DNA of 38,093 bases from Microbacterium sp. (GTDB lineage: Bacteria > Actinomycetota > Actinomycetes > Actinomycetales > Microbacteriaceae), in assembly GCA_031277885.1 (NCBI GenBank), contig JAITLM010000223.1:1-38093 (forward strand), given 5' to 3'. The notes under the pieces were generated by a model. It was given only the letters and a program-made list of their open reading frames with translations, had not been told where the DNA came from and ran no database searches. The translations under genes and the position numbers were made by a program. This document shows positions 15,616-23,530 of this stretch, piece by piece. Positions within the stretch are counted from its first letter, which is position 1. Each line of letters begins with the position of its first letter.

Positions 15616-16707
15616 ATGAACGCTCCCGCCACGAAGCAAGAACTCATCGTCCCTGCCGCCGGCGCGGGCTCGCCCGAGACGGTCGCCGTGCTGACCGCCG
15701 GCCCCGGATCCGCATCCCGGCGCACCTTCCGGTCGCAGCTGCGCGCCTCGCTCGCCATGTTCGGCAACCCCAAGTCGGCGACCGGGCTCATCATCCTCGG
15801 GGTGTTCGTGCTCGTCGCGCTCTTCGCGCCGTGGATCGCCCCGTATCCGCCGACCGCGCAGCACCTGGATCAGACGCTCGAGGCGCCGTCGCTCCAGCAC
15901 CTGCTGGGCACGACGCACATCGGCGAGGACGTGTTCAGCCAGCTCGTCTACGGCACCCGCGGCGTGCTCATCGTCGGCTTCCTGGCGACGATCATGGCGA
16001 CGGTCGTGGCGATCGTCATCGGGGTCACGGCCGGGTATCTGCGCGGCTGGAAGAGCGAGGCCCTGTCGGCCCTCGCGAACGTCTTCCTGGTGCTGCCGGC
16101 ACTGCCGCTCATCATCATCGTCGCCTCGCAGTTCCAGGATCCGCCGCTGTGGATCATCGCCGCGGTGCTGGGGCTGACCGGCTGGGCCTGGGGTGCGAGG
16201 GTGCTGCGCGCGCAGACGATGTCGCTGCGCAACCGCGACTTCATCCAGGCCGCGCGCGCGAACGGCGAACCGCTGCACCGGATCATCCTGGTCGAGATGC
16301 TCCCCAACCTGATGGCGATCATCGCATCGAGCTTCGTCGGCACCATGACCGCCGCCGTGCTCGGGCTCACGACGCTCGCGTTCATCGGCGTCATCCCCGT
16401 GTCGAACCTGAACTGGGGAACGATCCTGTTCTGGGCGCAGCAGAACAACGCGTTCCCGGACTACTGGTGGTGGTACGTCCCCGCCGGGCTCTGCATCGCC
16501 CTGCTGGGCGTCGCGCTGTCGCTCATCAACTTCGGCATCGACGAGTACGTCAACCCCCGCCTGCGCTCCGCCGGAGAGCGCGCCCGCGCCCTGAAGAAGC
16601 GCGGCATCGACCAGAACGCCGCCGTGACCACGGTGCGCACCGTCGCCTCCCCGGCGTCGACCACCGCGGCCGGAGCGGCCGCCGATCCAGAGAGCACCCC
16701 TGCATGA
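15616..16707 (+). CDS. ABC transporter permease (DppC/OppC-like)
   Basis: The 363-residue partner permease shows the DppC signatures: a first membrane segment, then PPTAQHLDQTLEAPSLQHLLGTTHIGEDVFSQLVYGTR as a periplasmic block (the HxLGTDxxGrDvfSr pattern), and the ATPase-contact loop RNRDFIQAARANGEPLHRIILVEMLPNL. ATG 15616 is 2 bp after the stop of the previous gene and lies just past a GGAGGG element. The C-terminus carries about 50 extra residues rich in Ala and Thr with an RARALKKRG basic patch, beyond the usual family end. Its stop overlaps the GH3 start by 4 bp, tying transport to hydrolysis. Confidence 0.93.
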   Translation: MNAPATKQELIVPAAGAGSPETVAVLTAGPGSASRRTFRSQLRASLAMFGNPKSATGLIILGVFVLVALFAPWIAPYPPTAQHLDQTLEAPSLQHLLGTTHIGEDVFSQLVYGTRGVLIVGFLATIMATVVAIVIGVTAGYLRGWKSEALSALANVFLVLPALPLIIIVASQFQDPPLWIIAAVLGLTGWAWGARVLRAQTMSLRNRDFIQAARANGEPLHRIILVEMLPNLMAIIASSFVGTMTAAVLGLTTLAFIGVIPVSNLNWGTILFWAQQNNAFPDYWWWYVPAGLCIALLGVALSLINFGIDEYVNPRLRSAGERARALKKRGIDQNAAVTTVRTVASPASTTAAGAAADPESTPA

Positions 16708-18956
16708 GCGACCTCCTGCCCTTCCGCGACCCGAGCCTCGGCACCGCCGAGCGCGTCGCCGACCTCCTCGGCCGCATGACGGTGGAGGAGAAGGTCGGCC
16801 AGATGCTGCAGCTCGACGCGCGCGACGACCTGCACGATCACGTGCGGCGGCGGCACGTCGGCTCGATCCTGCACACCTCGCCGGAGCGCATCCTGGAGGC
16901 GAACCGGCTCACCGCCGAGACGCGCCTGCGCATCCCGCTGCTGGTCGGCGAGGACTGCATCCACGGCCACTCGTTCTGGCCGGGGGCGACGATCTACCCG
17001 ACGCAGCTCGGCCTGGCCGCGACCTGGGATCCGGCCCTGATCGAACGCGTCGCCCGCGCCACGGCCGAGGAGGTCGCCGCGACCGGGATCCACTGGACGT
17101 TCTCGCCCGTGCTGTGCATCGCGCGCGATCTGCGGTGGGGACGCATCAGCGAGACCTTCGGCGAGGATCCCTTCCTCATCGGCGAGCTCGCGAGCGCGAT
17201 GGTGCGCGGCTACCAGGGCGAGGGGCTCGAGGATCCGACCGCGATCCTGGCGACCGCGAAGCACTTCGCCGGCTATTCCGAGACCCAGGGCGGGCGGGAC
17301 GCGAGCGAGGCGGACATCTCGCGCCGGAAGCTGCGCAGCTGGTTCCTGCCGCCTTTCGAGCGGGTCGCACGCGAGGGCTGCCGCACGTTCATGCTCGGCT
17401 ACCAGACCACGGACGGGGTGCCGATCACCGTGAACGACTGGCTGCTCAGCGACGTGCTGCGCGGCGAGTGGGGCTACACGGGAACCCTCATCACGGACTG
17501 GGACAACGTCGGCCGGATGGTCTGGGAGCAGCGCGTGCAGCCCGACTACGCGCACGCCGCCGCGGCCGCGGTCACGGCGGGCAACGACATGGTCATGACC
17601 ACCCCGCACTTCTACGAGGGTGCGCTCGAGGCCGTGCAGCAGGGCATGCTCGGGCCGGAGGCGTTCGACGCCGCCGTGGCCCGCATCCTCACGCTGAAGT
17701 TCGACCTCGGCCTGTTCGAGGATCCGCGTCTTCCGTCGCCCGGGCTGGAGGCCGTGGTGGGCAGCGCCGCGCACTCCGCCCTCAACCTCGAGGCGGCCCG
17801 GCGTTCGATCGTGCTGCTGGAGAACGACGGGGTGCTGCCGCTGGGTGGGGGCGCGCCGCTCGCGGAGACGGATCCGGTCCGCGTCGCGGTGGTGGGACCC
17901 CTCGCGGATGACGCGCAGACGCAGCTCGGCGACTGGGCCGGCGGATCGGGCCAGGCCGGCTGGCTCGACGGGCAGCCCCGCGAGATGATCACGACCGTGC
18001 TCGACGGCCTGCGCGCGGTCGAGGGCCTCGCGGTGCGGCACGCGCACGGTGCCGACATCCTCACCCTCGAGGACGATCCGCTCGGCGCGACCTTCCCGGA
18101 CGGGCAGCCCCGGCAGCCGGTCGTGGTGCCGGCCGCCTCGGATCCGCGGCTGCTCGCGGAGGCGGTCAGCGCGGCCGAGGCGGCGGACGTCGTGGTCGCG
18201 GTGGTCGGGGACAGGATCGAGCTCGTCGGCGAGGGCCGATCGACGGCGACCCTGGAGCTCATCGGCGCCCAGAACGCCCTCATCGACGCCCTGATCGCGT
18301 CCGGCACGCCCGTGGTGCTCGTGCTCCTCGCCTCCAAGCCGCTCGTCCTCCCGGCCTCGGCGGCGAAGGCCTCTGCGGTGATCTGGGCAGCCAACCCCGG
18401 CATGCAGGGCGGGCGCGCGATCGCCGAGCTCATCACGGGAGCGATCGAGCCGTCGGGACGCCTCCCGATCTCGTTCGCGCGGCACGTCGGCCAGCAGCCG
18501 ACGTACTACAACCAGATCCGGGGCCAGCACGGCACCCGCTACGCGGACCTCACGCAGGCTCCGGCCTGGGCGTTCGGCGACGGGCTGTCGTTCACGACGG
18601 TGGAGTACTCGGCGCTGGCGCTCGTGTCCTCGGCGCTCGCCGCGGATGACACGATCGTCGCCGAGGTCACGGTGGCGAACCGCGGCGCGCGTCCCGTGCG
18701 GGAGACGGTGCAGGTGTACGTCCGCGACGTCGTCACGAGCGCGAGCTGGACCGACAAGGAGCTCAAGGCGTATCGCCAGGTCGAGCTCGCGCCGGGGGAG
18801 TCTGCCCGGGTGCGGCTCGACCTCCCGGTCGCCGACTGCACGATCGTCGATGCGGCCGGGGTGCGCCGGGTCGAGCCGGGTGCGTTCGAGCTGCTCGTGG
18901 GGCCGTCGTCGCGCGACGAGATGCTGCTCTCGGCGGCTTTCGAGGTGGTCGGCTGA
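16704..18956 (+). CDS. glycoside hydrolase family 3 beta-glycosidase
   Basis: The 750-residue enzyme has no signal peptide, so it acts inside the cell on imported oligosaccharides. The N-terminal (beta/alpha)8 domain opens with MTVEEKVGQMLQLDARDD and contains GEDCIHGHSFWPGATIYPTQLGLAATWD, RDLRWGRISETFGEDP and ATAKHFAGYSETQGGRD (substrate-binding Lys-His). The nucleophile Asp265 is in TGTLITDWDNVGRM. The second alpha/beta sandwich carries ARRSIVLLENDGVLPL and the C-terminal fibronectin-III-like domain ends near RVEPGAFELLVGPSS. This matches beta-glucosidase/xylosidase members that cleave terminal non-reducing beta-linked sugars. Exact specificity is not predictable. It is the last gene of the operon started at 11150. 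Confidence 0.93.
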   Translation: MSDLLPFRDPSLGTAERVADLLGRMTVEEKVGQMLQLDARDDLHDHVRRRHVGSILHTSPERILEANRLTAETRLRIPLLVGEDCIHGHSFWPGATIYPTQLGLAATWDPALIERVARATAEEVAATGIHWTFSPVLCIARDLRWGRISETFGEDPFLIGELASAMVRGYQGEGLEDPTAILATAKHFAGYSETQGGRDASEADISRRKLRSWFLPPFERVAREGCRTFMLGYQTTDGVPITVNDWLLSDVLRGEWGYTGTLITDWDNVGRMVWEQRVQPDYAHAAAAAVTAGNDMVMTTPHFYEGALEAVQQGMLGPEAFDAAVARILTLKFDLGLFEDPRLPSPGLEAVVGSAAHSALNLEAARRSIVLLENDGVLPLGGGAPLAETDPVRVAVVGPLADDAQTQLGDWAGGSGQAGWLDGQPREMITTVLDGLRAVEGLAVRHAHGADILTLEDDPLGATFPDGQPRQPVVVPAASDPRLLAEAVSAAEAADVVVAVVGDRIELVGEGRSTATLELIGAQNALIDALIASGTPVVLVLLASKPLVLPASAAKASAVIWAANPGMQGGRAIAELITGAIEPSGRLPISFARHVGQQPTYYNQIRGQHGTRYADLTQAPAWAFGDGLSFTTVEYSALALVSSALAADDTIVAEVTVANRGARPVRETVQVYVRDVVTSASWTDKELKAYRQVELAPGESARVRLDLPVADCTIVDAAGVRRVEPGAFELLVGPSSRDEMLLSAAFEVVG

Positions 18957-19003
18957 CCGCGGGTCCGACGATTCGTCCGGAATCCTCGCAAAAGGGGAGC
19001 GCG

Positions 19004-19017
19004 GAGCGGATCCGCTC
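19004..19017. other. 14-bp perfect palindrome before the MFS gene
   Basis: GAGCGGATCCGCTC is self-complementary and sits 16 bp before the MFS start codon, just after an AAAAGGGGAG tract. It may be a protein-binding site or a short hairpin in the mRNA; nothing else marks its role. Confidence 0.35.
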
Positions 19018-19032
19018 TGGTTGGATGACCTG

Positions 19033-20280
19033 GTGCGAACGACTGCTGACGACACCGGCTTCCGGCCCGGAGCGCTGATCTGGCTCGCCGTCGCGACCTT
19101 CTCGATGGGGATCGACGGCTACGTCCTGGCGGGGCTGCTGCCCCAGATCGCCACGGACCTGGACGTCGACGCGGCCGCCGCCGGACAGCTCATGAGCGTG
19201 TTCGCGGCGACCGGCGCGATCGCAGGTCCCGTGCTCGGCGCCCTCACCGGGCGCTGGGAGCGCAAGTCGACGATCGTGCTGGCCCTCGGCGTCTTCGTGC
19301 TCGGCAACCTCATGGTGGGCCTCGCGCCCACCTACTTCTGGGCGATGAGCGGCCGGGTGGTGTCCGCCCTCGGCGGGGCACTGCTGAACGCCGTGATCGG
19401 CTCTTACGTGATCGCGCGCACCCCCGAGCACTACCGCGGCAGGGCGCTGTCGCTCGTGATGGGCGGCTTCCTGTTCGCGACCGCGCTCGGCGTCCCGGTC
19501 GGACTCGTGATCGGACAGGCGGACTGGCGGATCCCGCTGTTCCTCGTGGTGGGCGTCGGCACGGCGGCGCTCGTCGGCATCCTGTGGAAGGTGCGCCCGC
19601 TGCGCCTGCCACCGCTGTCTCTGCGCGAGGCTCTGAGCCCGCTCACGCGCCCGGCGATCCTGGCGGTGCTGCTCGTGCCGATGGGCCTCATGTGCGCGAG
19701 CTACTTCTGCTTCACCTACGCGACGCTCATCCTGGGTCCGCGCATCGGCGAGGGGTACCCGATCATCGGCGCCCTGTTCGGCTACGGCATCGTGAGCCTC
19801 GCCGGCAACATCGTGTCGGGGCGCGTGACCGACCGTCGTGGCCCGGTCGCCGTGCTCACGGTCATCGTCGCCACCGTGCTCGCCGCCGCCCTGCTCGGCT
19901 GGGCGGGTCTCATGCTCCCCGGCATCGCCGGGGCCGTGGCGGGACTGCTCTGGTTCCTGGTGTGCGCCTTCTTCAACGGCGGATCCGGCGTGGCGGCACA
20001 GACGCGGCTCGCCACGATGGTGCCGCCCGCGGTCGCCGCCCTCGTGCTCGCGCTCAACAACAGCGCCATGATGCTGGGCAGCGCGCTCGGCAGCGCGCTC
20101 GGCGGTGTCGCGCTCGCCGGGGGTGCCGCGCCGGACCAGTTGCTGCTGCTCTCGGGCGTGGTGCTCGCGGTGACGCTCGGGGTGCAGCTCGTCACCGCGG
20201 TCGCGCACCGGCGGCGCGCGACGGCGATCGCGCCGGTCGACGCCGGCGAGCCGCCCGTGGGGGCGCTCGACCCGGCGTGA
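19033..20280 (+). CDS. MFS transporter, DHA1-like exporter
   Basis: The 415-residue protein has twelve hydrophobic segments and the drug:proton antiporter-1 pattern. Segment 1 reads FSMGIDGYVLAGLLPQIATDL, the loop 2-3 motif A is ALTGRWERKSTIV, segment 4 starts with SGRVVSALGGALLNAVIGSY, and motif C-like LGVPVGLVIG follows in segment 5. It is close to the AraJ/Cmx type of sugar or drug efflux carriers. The start is uncertain: GTG 19033 was picked, and TTG 19021 is the only near alternative; neither has a good ribosome-binding site. It lies 76 bp after the GH3 gene and may be read from that operon. A convergent GH13 gene follows beyond a strong hairpin. Confidence 0.85.
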   Translation: MRTTADDTGFRPGALIWLAVATFSMGIDGYVLAGLLPQIATDLDVDAAAAGQLMSVFAATGAIAGPVLGALTGRWERKSTIVLALGVFVLGNLMVGLAPTYFWAMSGRVVSALGGALLNAVIGSYVIARTPEHYRGRALSLVMGGFLFATALGVPVGLVIGQADWRIPLFLVVGVGTAALVGILWKVRPLRLPPLSLREALSPLTRPAILAVLLVPMGLMCASYFCFTYATLILGPRIGEGYPIIGALFGYGIVSLAGNIVSGRVTDRRGPVAVLTVIVATVLAAALLGWAGLMLPGIAGAVAGLLWFLVCAFFNGGSGVAAQTRLATMVPPAVAALVLALNNSAMMLGSALGSALGGVALAGGAAPDQLLLLSGVVLAVTLGVQLVTAVAHRRRATAIAPVDAGEPPVGALDPA

Positions 20281-20319
20281 GCCCGGGCCGGTCCTTCCGA
20301 GGGCGCCGCGTTTCGTCCC

Positions 20320-20347
20320 GGTCGTCGCACGTCCCCGTGCGACGACC
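20320..20347. terminator. bidirectional hairpin terminator
   Basis: GGTCGTCGCACG (20320-20331) and CGTGCGACGACC (20336-20347) form a perfect 12-bp stem with a TCCC loop. It lies between the convergent MFS and GH13 genes, 9 bp from the end of the latter. There is no T-run. Confidence 0.7.
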
Positions 20348-20356
20348 TGAGGGGTA

Positions 20357-22018
20357 TCAGTCGATCGTGTACCAGGCGGCGGAGTTCGCCGGCAGCACGG
20401 TCCCGGCCTCGGGGGCGCTGTGCACCACGACGGCGGCCCCCGCCGGGAGCGGCAGCGGCGTCTCGCCGAGGTTCGCCGCGACGTGCAGGTCGCCGCGCCG
20501 GAACGCGACCGCGTCGGATCCCAGGTCCTCCCAGACGAGCGATCCGGATCCGAGGCCGCGCTCCTTGCGCAGCCGCAGCAGCGTCTTGTACAGCTCCAGG
20601 GTGGAGCCGTCCGCACCCTCCTCGAGCGCGCGGGCGTGCTCGGCCCATTCGGCGGGCTGCGGCAGCCACGAGGCGCCGGTGTCGTTGAAGCCGTAGGACG
20701 GCGCGGGGCCGCTCCACGGCAGCGGCACGCGGCAGCCGTCGCGTCCGTAGCGCTCGCCGTTCGTGCGGAACCAGGTGGGATCCTGCCGGTACTCGTCCGG
20801 GATCTCCATCGCCTCCGGCAGTCCCAGCTCCTCGCCCTGGTACAGGTAGGCGGATCCGGGCAGCGAGAGCATCACCGTGGTCGCGGCGCGGGCGCGCGCG
20901 AGCCCGAGCGCGCGGTCGGGCTTGGGCTCGTCCCGCGGGCCGATGCCGTCGCCCTGCGGGTTGTCCCACGTGAGGGCCAGGCGCGAGGCGTGCCGCACGA
21001 CGTCGTGGTTGGAGAGCACCCAGGTGCTGGGCGCCCCGACGGCCCCGAACGCGTCGAGGGAGTTGCGGATCACCGCGCGCAGCTCCTCCGCGTTCCACGG
21101 CGTCATGAGGTAGTTGAAGTTGAACGCCTGGTTCATCTCGTCGGGGCGCACCCACAGCGCGATCTGGTCCAGCGTGGGCAGCCACGCCTCGGCGCACAGG
21201 GCGCGGTCGCCGTCGTATGCGGCGAGCACGTCATGCCAGTCGCGGTAGATCTCGTGCACGCCGGGCTGACCCCAGTACGGCACGTCCTCCTGGTCGCCGC
21301 CCATCGAGTCCGCACCGTGGTCGGGCGTGTAGTCAGGCAGCCCGGCCTTCTTGATCATGCCGTGGGCGACGTCCACCCGGAAGCCGTCGACGCCGCGGTC
21401 GAGCCAGAAGCGCAGCACGCCGCGGAACTCCTCGCGCACCTCTTCGTTCGTCCAGTCGAAGTCGGGCTGGCTCGGGTCGAAGATGTGCAGGTACCACTGG
21501 CCGGGTGCGCCGTCGGGCTCCGTGATCCGCGTCCACATGCCGCCGCCGAACACGCTCTGCCAGTTGTTCGGCGGCAGCTCGCCGTGCTCGCCCTTGCCGT
21601 CGCGGAAGATGTACCGCGCGCGCTCCGGGCTGCCGGGGGCGGCCTTCAGCGCCTCCTGGAACCAGCGGTGCTGGTCGGAGGAGTGGTTGGGCACCAGGTC
21701 GACGATCACGCGGATGCTGCGGTCATGCGCGGCGGCGAGCATCGCGTCGAAGTCGTCGAGGGTGCCGAACAGCGCATCGACGCCGCGGTAGTCGGAGACG
21801 TCGTAGCCCGCGTCCTTCTGCGGGCTGGGCATGAACGGGCTCAGCCAGATCGCGTCGACGCCGAGCTCCTGCAGCGCGTCGAGACGGGAGGTGATGCCCG
21901 GCAGGTCGCCGATGCCGTCGCCGTTCGCGTCGGCGAAGGAGCGGGGGTAGATCTGGTAGATGACGGCGGTGCGCCACCACTCGGATCCGGGGGCGGACTG
22001 CTGCTCGATCTCGGCCAT
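20357..22018 (-). CDS. glycoside hydrolase family 13 alpha-glucosidase
   Basis: The 553-residue cytoplasmic enzyme is of the oligo-1,6-glucosidase/alpha-glucosidase group (GH13). It begins WWRTAVIYQIYPRSFADANGDGIGDL. Region I is VIVDLVPNHSSDQH, region II GFRVDVAHGM with nucleophile Asp216, region III LCAEAWLP with acid/base Glu277, and region IV VLSNHDVVRH with Asp339. Val after the region-II nucleophile, rather than Ala, is a position that in this family correlates with preference for alpha-1,4 linkages (family knowledge, moderate weight). The C-terminal beta domain ends near 553, normal for the family. It is a single gene with a leaderless-type promoter and no adjacent regulator. Confidence 0.92.
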   Translation of the reverse strand: MAEIEQQSAPGSEWWRTAVIYQIYPRSFADANGDGIGDLPGITSRLDALQELGVDAIWLSPFMPSPQKDAGYDVSDYRGVDALFGTLDDFDAMLAAAHDRSIRVIVDLVPNHSSDQHRWFQEALKAAPGSPERARYIFRDGKGEHGELPPNNWQSVFGGGMWTRITEPDGAPGQWYLHIFDPSQPDFDWTNEEVREEFRGVLRFWLDRGVDGFRVDVAHGMIKKAGLPDYTPDHGADSMGGDQEDVPYWGQPGVHEIYRDWHDVLAAYDGDRALCAEAWLPTLDQIALWVRPDEMNQAFNFNYLMTPWNAEELRAVIRNSLDAFGAVGAPSTWVLSNHDVVRHASRLALTWDNPQGDGIGPRDEPKPDRALGLARARAATTVMLSLPGSAYLYQGEELGLPEAMEIPDEYRQDPTWFRTNGERYGRDGCRVPLPWSGPAPSYGFNDTGASWLPQPAEWAEHARALEEGADGSTLELYKTLLRLRKERGLGSGSLVWEDLGSDAVAFRRGDLHVAANLGETPLPLPAGAAVVVHSAPEAGTVLPANSAAWYTID

Positions 22019-22030
22019 GCGATCAGGGTA
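22019..22030 (-). promoter_or_regulatory. -10 box for leaderless GH13 mRNA
   Basis: On the minus strand TACCCT (22030-22025) ends 6 nt before the ATG at 22018. No ribosome-binding site is present. Confidence 0.45.
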
Positions 22031-22089
22031 CCGGGACGCCGCCGGATCCCGGAAACGCAGGGATCGAATCGGTTCGAGCGGGGCGGCCC

Positions 22090-22212
22090 GGTCGTTGAGC
22101 GCCCCTCGACAGGCTCAGGGACCGGCCGGAGGCGATCGAGACGAAACGCGGCGATCTCGCGGGGCCTGACGTTTCCTCTCGCTCGCGCTCCGCGCGTGTT
22201 CGCTCGACGACC
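22090..22212. repeat. composite intergenic repeat with inverted ends
   Basis: GGTCGTTGAGCG (22090-22101) and CGCTCGACGACC (22201-22212) match as an inverted repeat with one mismatch. Inside, 22102-22123 is the TCGACAGGCTCAGGGACC type of element that is scattered between genes in many high-GC genomes, followed by GAGACGAAACGCGGCGATC and a TGACGTTTCCTCTCGC stretch. No coding signal. It fills most of the gap between the dehydrogenase end and the GH13 start and could terminate transcription of the former. Confidence 0.6.
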
Positions 22213-22223
22213 TCGGGCCGGCC

Positions 22224-23153
22224 TCAGCGCGGGATGAGGTTCACCGGCTCCTGGCCCGCGAGCAGACGGTCGATCTGGGTCCGCACGAGCGCGGCGATGC
22301 GCGGGCTCATGGCGGTCGAGGCGCCGCCGACGTGCGGGGTGAACAGCACGCCGGGGGCGGTCCACAGCGGGTGGCCCGCCGGCAGCGGCTCCGGATCCAT
22401 GACGTCGAGGGCGGCGCGGATCCGGCCGTTCTCGGCGACCAGCGCGTCCGTGTCGACGAGCGTGCCACGGCCGACGTTGACGAGCAGCGCGCCGTCCGCC
22501 ATGCGCGCGAGCATGGCCGCGTCGAAGAGCCGGTGCGTGGCGGATCCGCCGGGCAGCGACAGGATGACGATCTCCGCATCGGGCAGGAGGTCGGGCAGGT
22601 CGGCGAGCGCGTGCACGGCGATCTCGCCGACGCCGTCGATCGTCTCGGTGCGGGCGGTCTGGGCGACCGCGGTGATCGTGGTCTCGAAGCCGGCGAGTCG
22701 GCGGGCCACGGCCTTGCCGACGCCGCCGATGCCGACCAGCAGCACGCGCCGGTCCGCGAGGCTCGACGTGAACGCCCGGTCCCACACGCCCGCATCCTGC
22801 GCGCGCACGAATCGCGGCAGCTGGCGCTGCGCCGCGAGGGTCAGTGCGAGGGCGAGCTCCGCGGTGGCCGGCTCGTGCACGCTGGCGGCGTTCGCGAACG
22901 GCACCCCCGCGGGCACGCGGTCGATCACGGCCTCGTAGCCGATCATCTGCCCCTGCACGAGACCCACCTCGACGCCGTCCAGGGCCGAGAAGCGCTGCCG
23001 TCCGAGGTACGACGGCACGACGATGTCGATCCGCGATGCGGGCGCGGGCACGGCCATGTCCCAGACCTGCACCTCCACGCCGTCGGGCAGCGGGCCCTGG
23101 GCGGCGATGTCGGCGGCGAGTTCGGCGGTGGGAACGGTGACGAGCAGGCTCAC
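22224..23153 (-). CDS. D-2-hydroxyacid dehydrogenase, NAD(P)-dependent
   Basis: The 309-residue enzyme belongs to the D-isomer-specific 2-hydroxyacid dehydrogenases, which interconvert 2-oxoacids and D-2-hydroxyacids (glyoxylate/hydroxypyruvate reductase-like). The nucleotide-binding fingerprint is VGIGGVGKAVARRL, the conserved NVGRGTLVDTDALVAENGRI follows, then ALDVMDPEPLPAGHPLW with the catalytic Glu and FTPHVGGAS with the catalytic His; the usual Arg lies in the SLPGGSATHRLF region or shortly after. GTG 23153 is chosen because the length then fits the family and a TACGCT box stands 6 nt before it. A longer frame to 23372 would read through a repeat array and is not supported. The specific substrate is unknown. 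Confidence 0.88.
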   Translation of the reverse strand: MSLLVTVPTAELAADIAAQGPLPDGVEVQVWDMAVPAPASRIDIVVPSYLGRQRFSALDGVEVGLVQGQMIGYEAVIDRVPAGVPFANAASVHEPATAELALALTLAAQRQLPRFVRAQDAGVWDRAFTSSLADRRVLLVGIGGVGKAVARRLAGFETTITAVAQTARTETIDGVGEIAVHALADLPDLLPDAEIVILSLPGGSATHRLFDAAMLARMADGALLVNVGRGTLVDTDALVAENGRIRAALDVMDPEPLPAGHPLWTAPGVLFTPHVGGASTAMSPRIAALVRTQIDRLLAGQEPVNLIPR

Positions 23154-23165
23154 CCCTCGAGCGTA
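23154..23165 (-). promoter_or_regulatory. -10 box for leaderless dehydrogenase mRNA
   Basis: TACGCT on the minus strand (23165-23160) is followed after CGAGGG by the GTG at 23153. The spacing of 6 nt repeats the arrangement of the other leaderless-type genes in this window. Confidence 0.45.
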
Positions 23166-23446
23166 TGCCCCCGGCGCACCGGCCGGACCTCGCCGAGCTG
23201 CGGCGGGCCGCGAGCGCACGGGATCCTGCCGTGGTCGGGTCGCGGGTGCACGGGATCCTGCCGGGTGCACGGGTTCCTGCCGGGCGGATCCGGCCAGTGC
23301 ACGGGTTCCTGCCGAGCGCACGGGTTCCTGACGCAAACACGTCGTGCGTTCGACGGCAAGCCGTGCAGTCACGCGGCAGGGGTGGGGGAGCCGGCATGTG
23401 GCTCAGCGAGCCCGACCCGTGCACTCCGTCCGCCGACCTCGCCTCG
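23166..23446. other. non-coding stretch between divergent genes
   Basis: The 377-bp gap between the dehydrogenase and the binding-protein gene holds a repeat array (23214-23332) and, beyond it, the promoter and operator of the binding-protein operon. Open frames through the array exist only because its 51-bp period is divisible by three. Between 23333 and 23446 I see nothing recognisable. Confidence 0.6.
23214..23332. repeat. intergenic array B: five 17-bp units at alternating 32- and 19-bp steps
   Basis: Units close to GTGCACGGGTTCCTGCC begin at 23214, 23246, 23265, 23297 and 23316. The steps are 32, 19, 32 and 19 bp, a 51-bp super-period. Units vary at positions 2 (C/T), 10 (A/T) and 16 (C/A). 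The 2-bp gaps are GG and GA; the two 15-bp gaps differ from each other. All units point the same way, unlike arrays A and C. GTGCAC at the unit start is itself palindromic. Confidence 0.85.
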
Positions 23447-23477
23447 TTGACAGGATCGCGCTCTGTATACATAATAC
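23447..23477 (+). promoter_or_regulatory. promoter and overlapping GntR-type operator, site 1
   Basis: TTGACA (23447-23452) and CATAAT (23470-23475) are 17 bp apart, the best sigma-70-like promoter in the window. TGTATACATAATAC (23464-23477) overlaps the -10 box. It matches 13 of 14 bases with the site before the GH42 gene and contains GTAT and ATAC arms 5 bp apart. Overlap with the -10 box suggests repression. Confidence 0.75.
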
Positions 23478-23530
23478 TGAGTGCGTCCCGCACTCCCGAA
23501 GGGCCCTTCAACGACGAAAGAGGTGGCGTC

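Noticed and set aside
11150..16707. Annotation as a dipeptide/nickel importer.
   Set aside because: The family alone would allow it, but the coupled GH3 gene argues for a glycoside; left open rather than asserted.
16461..19055. Very long open frame antisense to the GH3 gene, and similar ones opposite most genes (for example 34720-36399, 4455-6575, 11222-12694).
   Set aside because: They arise from the high GC content at third codon positions; their translations are Arg/Ala/Gly/His-rich, lack domains and mirror a well-supported gene on the other strand.
23214..23332. CRISPR-like array.
   Set aside because: Units are 17 bp with alternating 15- and 2-bp gaps, there are no constant-length unique spacers and no cas genes.
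23165..23530. N-terminal extension of the binding protein, and the matching extension of the dehydrogenase to 23372.
   Set aside because: Both read through the repeat array, which stays open only because its period is a multiple of three. The lipoprotein signal starts at 23531 and the dehydrogenase fold at 23153.
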